Positions 6,597 to 8,430 of a DNA stretch of 8,430 bases are shown here, in pieces; positions within the stretch are counted from its first letter, which is position 1, and each line of letters begins with the position of its first letter. The translations under genes were made by a program, and so were the position numbers. This DNA is from Desulfobacteraceae bacterium (GTDB lineage: Bacteria; Desulfobacterota; Desulfobacteria; Desulfobacterales; UBA11574). The notes under the pieces were generated by a model. The model had not been told where the DNA came from, did not search any database, and was given only the letters and a program-made list of their open reading frames with translations. The stretch lies in NCBI GenBank assembly GCA_013203195.1, contig JABMQM010000636.1:1-8430 (forward strand). The letters are read 5' to 3'.

Positions 6597-6759
6597 AGAA
6601 GTGCAAGGCTCAGTATCGTCGCTTATCTGTAAAACTATCAACGCTGTACAAAAAGATAGGTGCAACTAGACGAACTCCCGGATTACCGGACTTATCCTGT
6701 CTGTGCATCCAACAAAACATATTGTAAAAAACTAAAACCTTAAAAGAGGAGGTAAACAC

Positions 6760-7089
6760 ATGAAAATCAACATCGAAAAAAACCTTGTTGAATTTACACC
6801 TGAAAATTCCGATGAGACCATAAAACTTCAATCTTTATGGAGGATGATGGTTGATTGTGCCAGATTCAACAGAAAGCTGGTACCTATTGGAGAGTATATC
6901 CCACAGCAGAGTGAATTTGCTAGATTTGTTATTGAAGGTGAAAAGGGTGGCGGAATTGACGAGTATCCTGAAGTCTTTGTTGACGAGGATTGCCAATGCA
7001 TTTGCTATACATGCAATAAATATGTAAAGTTAGCAAAAGGTGGGAGAATTCCCCCTTGCTGTGGAAAACTTATGGAAACAATGGATTAA
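6760..7089 (+). CDS. Small protein with C-terminal desulforedoxin-like Cys4 motif
   Basis: This is a 109-residue predicted soluble protein with no signal peptide, behind one of the best ribosome sites in the window (GAGGAGGT at 6746-6753, 6 bases from ATG). The first ~75 residues match nothing I recognise. The end carries C82-x2-C85-x14-C100-C101-G-x2-M, very close to the pattern of desulforedoxin and of the N-terminal domain of desulfoferrodoxin (C-x2-C-x15-C-C-G). That suggests a rubredoxin-like Fe(Cys)4 or zinc site. Two extra cysteines, C78 and C80, sit just before it (DCQCICYTC). Its place 163 bases after rubrerythrin hints at a redox or oxidative-stress role, but the function is unproven. 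A zinc-ribbon-like binding protein is the main alternative. Confidence 0.75.
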   Translation: MKINIEKNLVEFTPENSDETIKLQSLWRMMVDCARFNRKLVPIGEYIPQQSEFARFVIEGEKGGGIDEYPEVFVDEDCQCICYTCNKYVKLAKGGRIPPCCGKLMETMD

Positions 7090-7149
7090 AACAATACTGA
7101 TATTTTCATTCTGGAGGATGTTTATAGAGTATCTCCGTATATCGATCAA

Positions 7150-7179
7150 AGAGGCAGGGTCAGTAATGGCCTTGCCTCT
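7150..7179 (+). terminator. Hairpin, weak intrinsic terminator candidate
   Basis: AGAGGCA (7150-7156) pairs with TGCCTCT (7173-7179). Two further G-C pairs (7157-7158 with 7170-7171) form beyond a one-base bulge. The stem lies 60 bases after the desulforedoxin-like gene. The downstream tract is only loosely T-rich (CTTAAAATTTCTTTC), so termination is plausible rather than certain. Confidence 0.4.
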
Positions 7180-7275
7180 AACCTTAAAATTTCTTTCTCC
7201 CGTATACACAACAAACCCGCCTTGTGCTCTGGTGACTTTTATTATAAGATTGGAAAAACTGAGGTTATGATTTGG

Positions 7276-7301
7276 ATTCCCAATTTTCTATTTTTGGGAA
7301 T
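7276..7301. other. Inverted repeat in the 7090-7368 non-coding gap
   Basis: ATTCCCAA (7276-7283) and TTGGGAAT (7294-7301) are exact reverse complements around a 10-base T-rich loop. No T-run follows on the + strand, so it does not look like a terminator for the upstream gene; it could be an operator or 5' leader structure for the secreted protein at 7369. The rest of the 279-base gap contains nothing I can assign. Confidence 0.3.
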
Positions 7302-7368
7302 GCATGATTGAAAGTTATCTTGCATTGGAGCCATCACTCAAATTGAATAACCGGTAAGGAAATAAACC

Positions 7369-8142
7369 ATGCCGAGGACAATTTGTATCGTATTAATCGT
7401 ATTACTGGCAATACCTTGTGTGTCCAGTGCCGGAACAATTGATGTTATAATTAAAGGAATTGACGATGGCGTTAAAACCAATAACCAGCAGGATTATAAT
7501 GAAGCGGTTATGAATGCCAAACTCCAGGCAATTGAGCGAGCAGGCGTTGAAATACAATCCATTACCCAAGTTGCAAATTTTCGAACCAAATTTGACATGG
7601 TGGAGGGTGAAGCCAAGGCCGTTCTTCTTCCGGGCTTTCAGATAATGGACATTGGATATTTAAAAAATGGAACGTATCAAGTTGTATTGATAGGAAAAGC
7701 AAAAGCAGTTTCAGAAGAGACACCCACACGGTTTGGAAATAAAAAGGAAGATCTAAACCGAACAGCAGATTTTGACGGTCGATTTGTAGCATATAACAAC
7801 GGCGTAGTTTTAGATACAAAGACCTATCTTGAATGGTATTGCGAATCTGACAGAGGTACAAGCTGGTATCAGGCCAAAAGATGGGTTGGGAGTCTGAAGG
7901 TTGTCGGCGGTGGATGGGGAATGCCTTCAATAAGAGAATTGAAAACTCTTTATAAAACGGAGAAATACAAGATGACACCTTTGCAGAAAAACACTTTTGG
8001 AGAGAGAGTGTGGTCTTCCAATATAAAGGATTTCTCAACGGCTTTGTTTTTCGATTTCGAAATGGGCCACGAGTTCATTTATGACAAAAGCATAACTCTT
8101 ATACGGTGCCGGGCTTTAGCGGTGCGACCCCGAAAACAATAA
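7369..8142 (+). CDS. Secreted protein with FlgT/LPP20-like N-terminal region and Lcl (DUF1566-like) C-terminal domain
   Basis: A 257-residue exported protein of unknown function. Residues 1-21 are a signal peptide cut after SSA; C17 follows a proline, so a lipobox is unlikely. Residues about 22-115 (DVIIKGIDDGV, then NEAVMNAKLQAIERAGVEI, then a beta hairpin ending YQVVLIGKAKA) resemble the N-terminal fold of FlgT/LPP20-type periplasmic proteins. Residues about 135-254 show the successive marks of the Lcl/DUF1566 domain: GVVLDTKTYLEWY, SWYQAKRW, GGGWGMPSIRELKTLY, RVWSSN and a final RCRALAVR. Lcl domains occur in secreted or surface proteins of many bacteria, sometimes in adhesion. AAGGA at 7356-7360 supports the ATG. 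It has no obvious link to its neighbours and is probably transcribed alone. Confidence 0.78.
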   Translation: MPRTICIVLIVLLAIPCVSSAGTIDVIIKGIDDGVKTNNQQDYNEAVMNAKLQAIERAGVEIQSITQVANFRTKFDMVEGEAKAVLLPGFQIMDIGYLKNGTYQVVLIGKAKAVSEETPTRFGNKKEDLNRTADFDGRFVAYNNGVVLDTKTYLEWYCESDRGTSWYQAKRWVGSLKVVGGGWGMPSIRELKTLYKTEKYKMTPLQKNTFGERVWSSNIKDFSTALFFDFEMGHEFIYDKSITLIRCRALAVRPRKQ

Positions 8143-8170
8143 CGGATTATTTCGTCGCTTAACGGTTTGA

Positions 8171-8220
8171 CTATTTTTTACCATGTAGTTCAGAAAACTT
8201 AAAACAGACTGAAAAAATAG
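8171..8220. other. Long-spaced AT-rich inverted repeat after the Lcl-domain gene
   Basis: CTATTTTTT (8171-8179) and AAAAAATAG (8212-8220) are perfect 9-base complements with a 32-base interval. Inside it, TTCAG (8189-8193) and CTGAA (8209-8213) offer an overlapping alternative stem. This could be a poor bidirectional terminator, but A/T-tract pairing of this kind also arises by chance in AT-rich DNA. Confidence 0.25.
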
Positions 8221-8234
8221 CACTCAGTAAGCCC

Positions 8235-8265
8235 TTGACCTGTACCAAGGTACAGGTCTTATATT
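8235..8265 (+). promoter_or_regulatory. MerR-family promoter/operator with mercury-type GTAC-N4-GTAC core
   Basis: The -35 TTGACC (8235-8240) and -10 TATATT (8260-8265) are 19 bases apart, the lengthened spacer that MerR-family activators correct by distorting DNA. Between and across them lies a perfect dyad: GACCTGTACC (8237-8246) and its exact reverse complement (8249-8258) around AA. The inner core GTAC-CAAG-GTAC has the same half-site and spacing as the mercury operator of classic mer operons, so a metal- or thiol-responsive MerR-type regulator is the best guess. No merR-like gene lies in the window. The predicted transcript starts near 8272 and reads into the truncated gene at 8334. Confidence 0.82.
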
Positions 8266-8277
8266 GTCATTGGAGTG

Positions 8278-8344
8278 ATGCAGAATGAGCAACAAACGCC
8301 GTATAGAAGTTCAACCTTTAGGGAGGCGAAGGCATGAAATTTGA
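8278..8344 (+). other. Two overlapping candidate leader mini-ORFs
   Basis: Two 19-codon frames occupy the predicted leader. The one from ATG 8278 to TGA 8335-8337 (MQNEQQTPYRSSTFREAKA) ends in an ATGA overlap with the start at 8334, the classic arrangement for translational coupling, but its GGAG (8272-8275) is only 2 bases from its ATG. The one from ATG 8285 to TGA 8342-8344 (MSNKRRIEVQPLGRRRHEI) has the same GGAG at a good 9-base distance. At most one is likely to be translated, and both may be chance. Confidence 0.3.
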
Positions 8345-8430
8345 TAAAATTTCTCCGGCACATCTTATTCAAAGCATTGGAAAGTCCACGCAATTTTTGG
8401 CATTTAACAAAAAAACCATCCTGCTTGCAA
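8334..8430 (+). CDS. Start of an unrecognised gene controlled by the MerR-type promoter (truncated by window end)
   Basis: An ATG at 8334 follows GGGAGG (8320-8325) by 8 bases, and the frame stays open to the window end, giving 32 residues beginning MKFDKISPAHLIQSIGKS. The segment ends in a hydrophobic turn (TILLA) that could open a membrane helix. It is not the start of a MerR regulator, and I see no metal-binding CxxC in the visible part. The promoter context suggests a metal- or stress-response product, such as a transporter or permease, but the sequence seen is too short to identify it. Confidence 0.6.
   Translation, partial: MKFDKISPAHLIQSIGKSTQFLAFNKKTILLA

Noticed and set aside
6676..6687. 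CCGG-ATTA-CCGG hairpin between rubrerythrin and the desulforedoxin-like gene
   Set aside because: A four-base stem without a T-run is too weak to call a terminator or regulatory element.
7040..7270. 76-codon + strand frame overlapping the end of the desulforedoxin-like gene
   Set aside because: It begins inside a well-supported gene in another frame, has no ribosome site, and spans the 7150-7179 hairpin.

Overview
The window looks like chromosomal DNA of an anaerobic, cytochrome-rich bacterium, most likely a sulfate-reducing or related member of the Desulfobacterota. That is an inference from gene content: a multiheme c-type cytochrome, a polyferredoxin-type membrane protein, rubrerythrin, a desulforedoxin-like metal-binding protein and an Lcl-type (DUF1566-like) secreted protein. 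No taxonomic marker is present. All supported genes are on the + strand.

Region 1 (about 145-5871) is a tight five-gene cluster that reads as one periplasm-facing redox system. In order it encodes: a secreted pentaheme cytochrome c with a carboxypeptidase-regulatory-like beta domain at its N-terminus; a small secreted cupredoxin with a complete-looking type 1 copper ligand set; the membrane thiol transporter CcdA; a membrane-anchored TlpA/ResA-type thioredoxin; and a 648-residue membrane protein that joins a periplasmic CuA-type cupredoxin domain to a NapH/NosR-like membrane core with cytoplasmic 4Fe-4S motifs. The CcdA-TlpA pair could keep cysteines reduced for heme attachment and for CuA assembly. 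The CuA/iron-sulfur protein could pass electrons across the membrane to or from the two secreted carriers. The terminal donor or acceptor is not encoded here and I cannot name it. This cluster is the best candidate in the window for an undescribed system.

Region 2 (about 5872-7368) is a small oxygen/peroxide-defence neighbourhood. It holds a rubrerythrin behind a 200-base AT-rich intergenic stretch with an inverted repeat and a possible -35 element, then a 109-residue protein ending in a desulforedoxin-like Cys4 motif. A long non-coding gap with two hairpins follows.

Region 3 (7369-8142) is a single secreted protein with a FlgT/LPP20-like N-terminal part and an Lcl/DUF1566 C-terminal domain. 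Region 4 (8143-8430) carries a very well-formed MerR-family promoter: a 19-base spacer holding a perfect 10-base dyad with the GTAC-N4-GTAC core known from mercury operators. It drives two overlapping mini-ORF candidates and the truncated start of a gene I do not recognise. The first 144 bases hold no gene I can assign.
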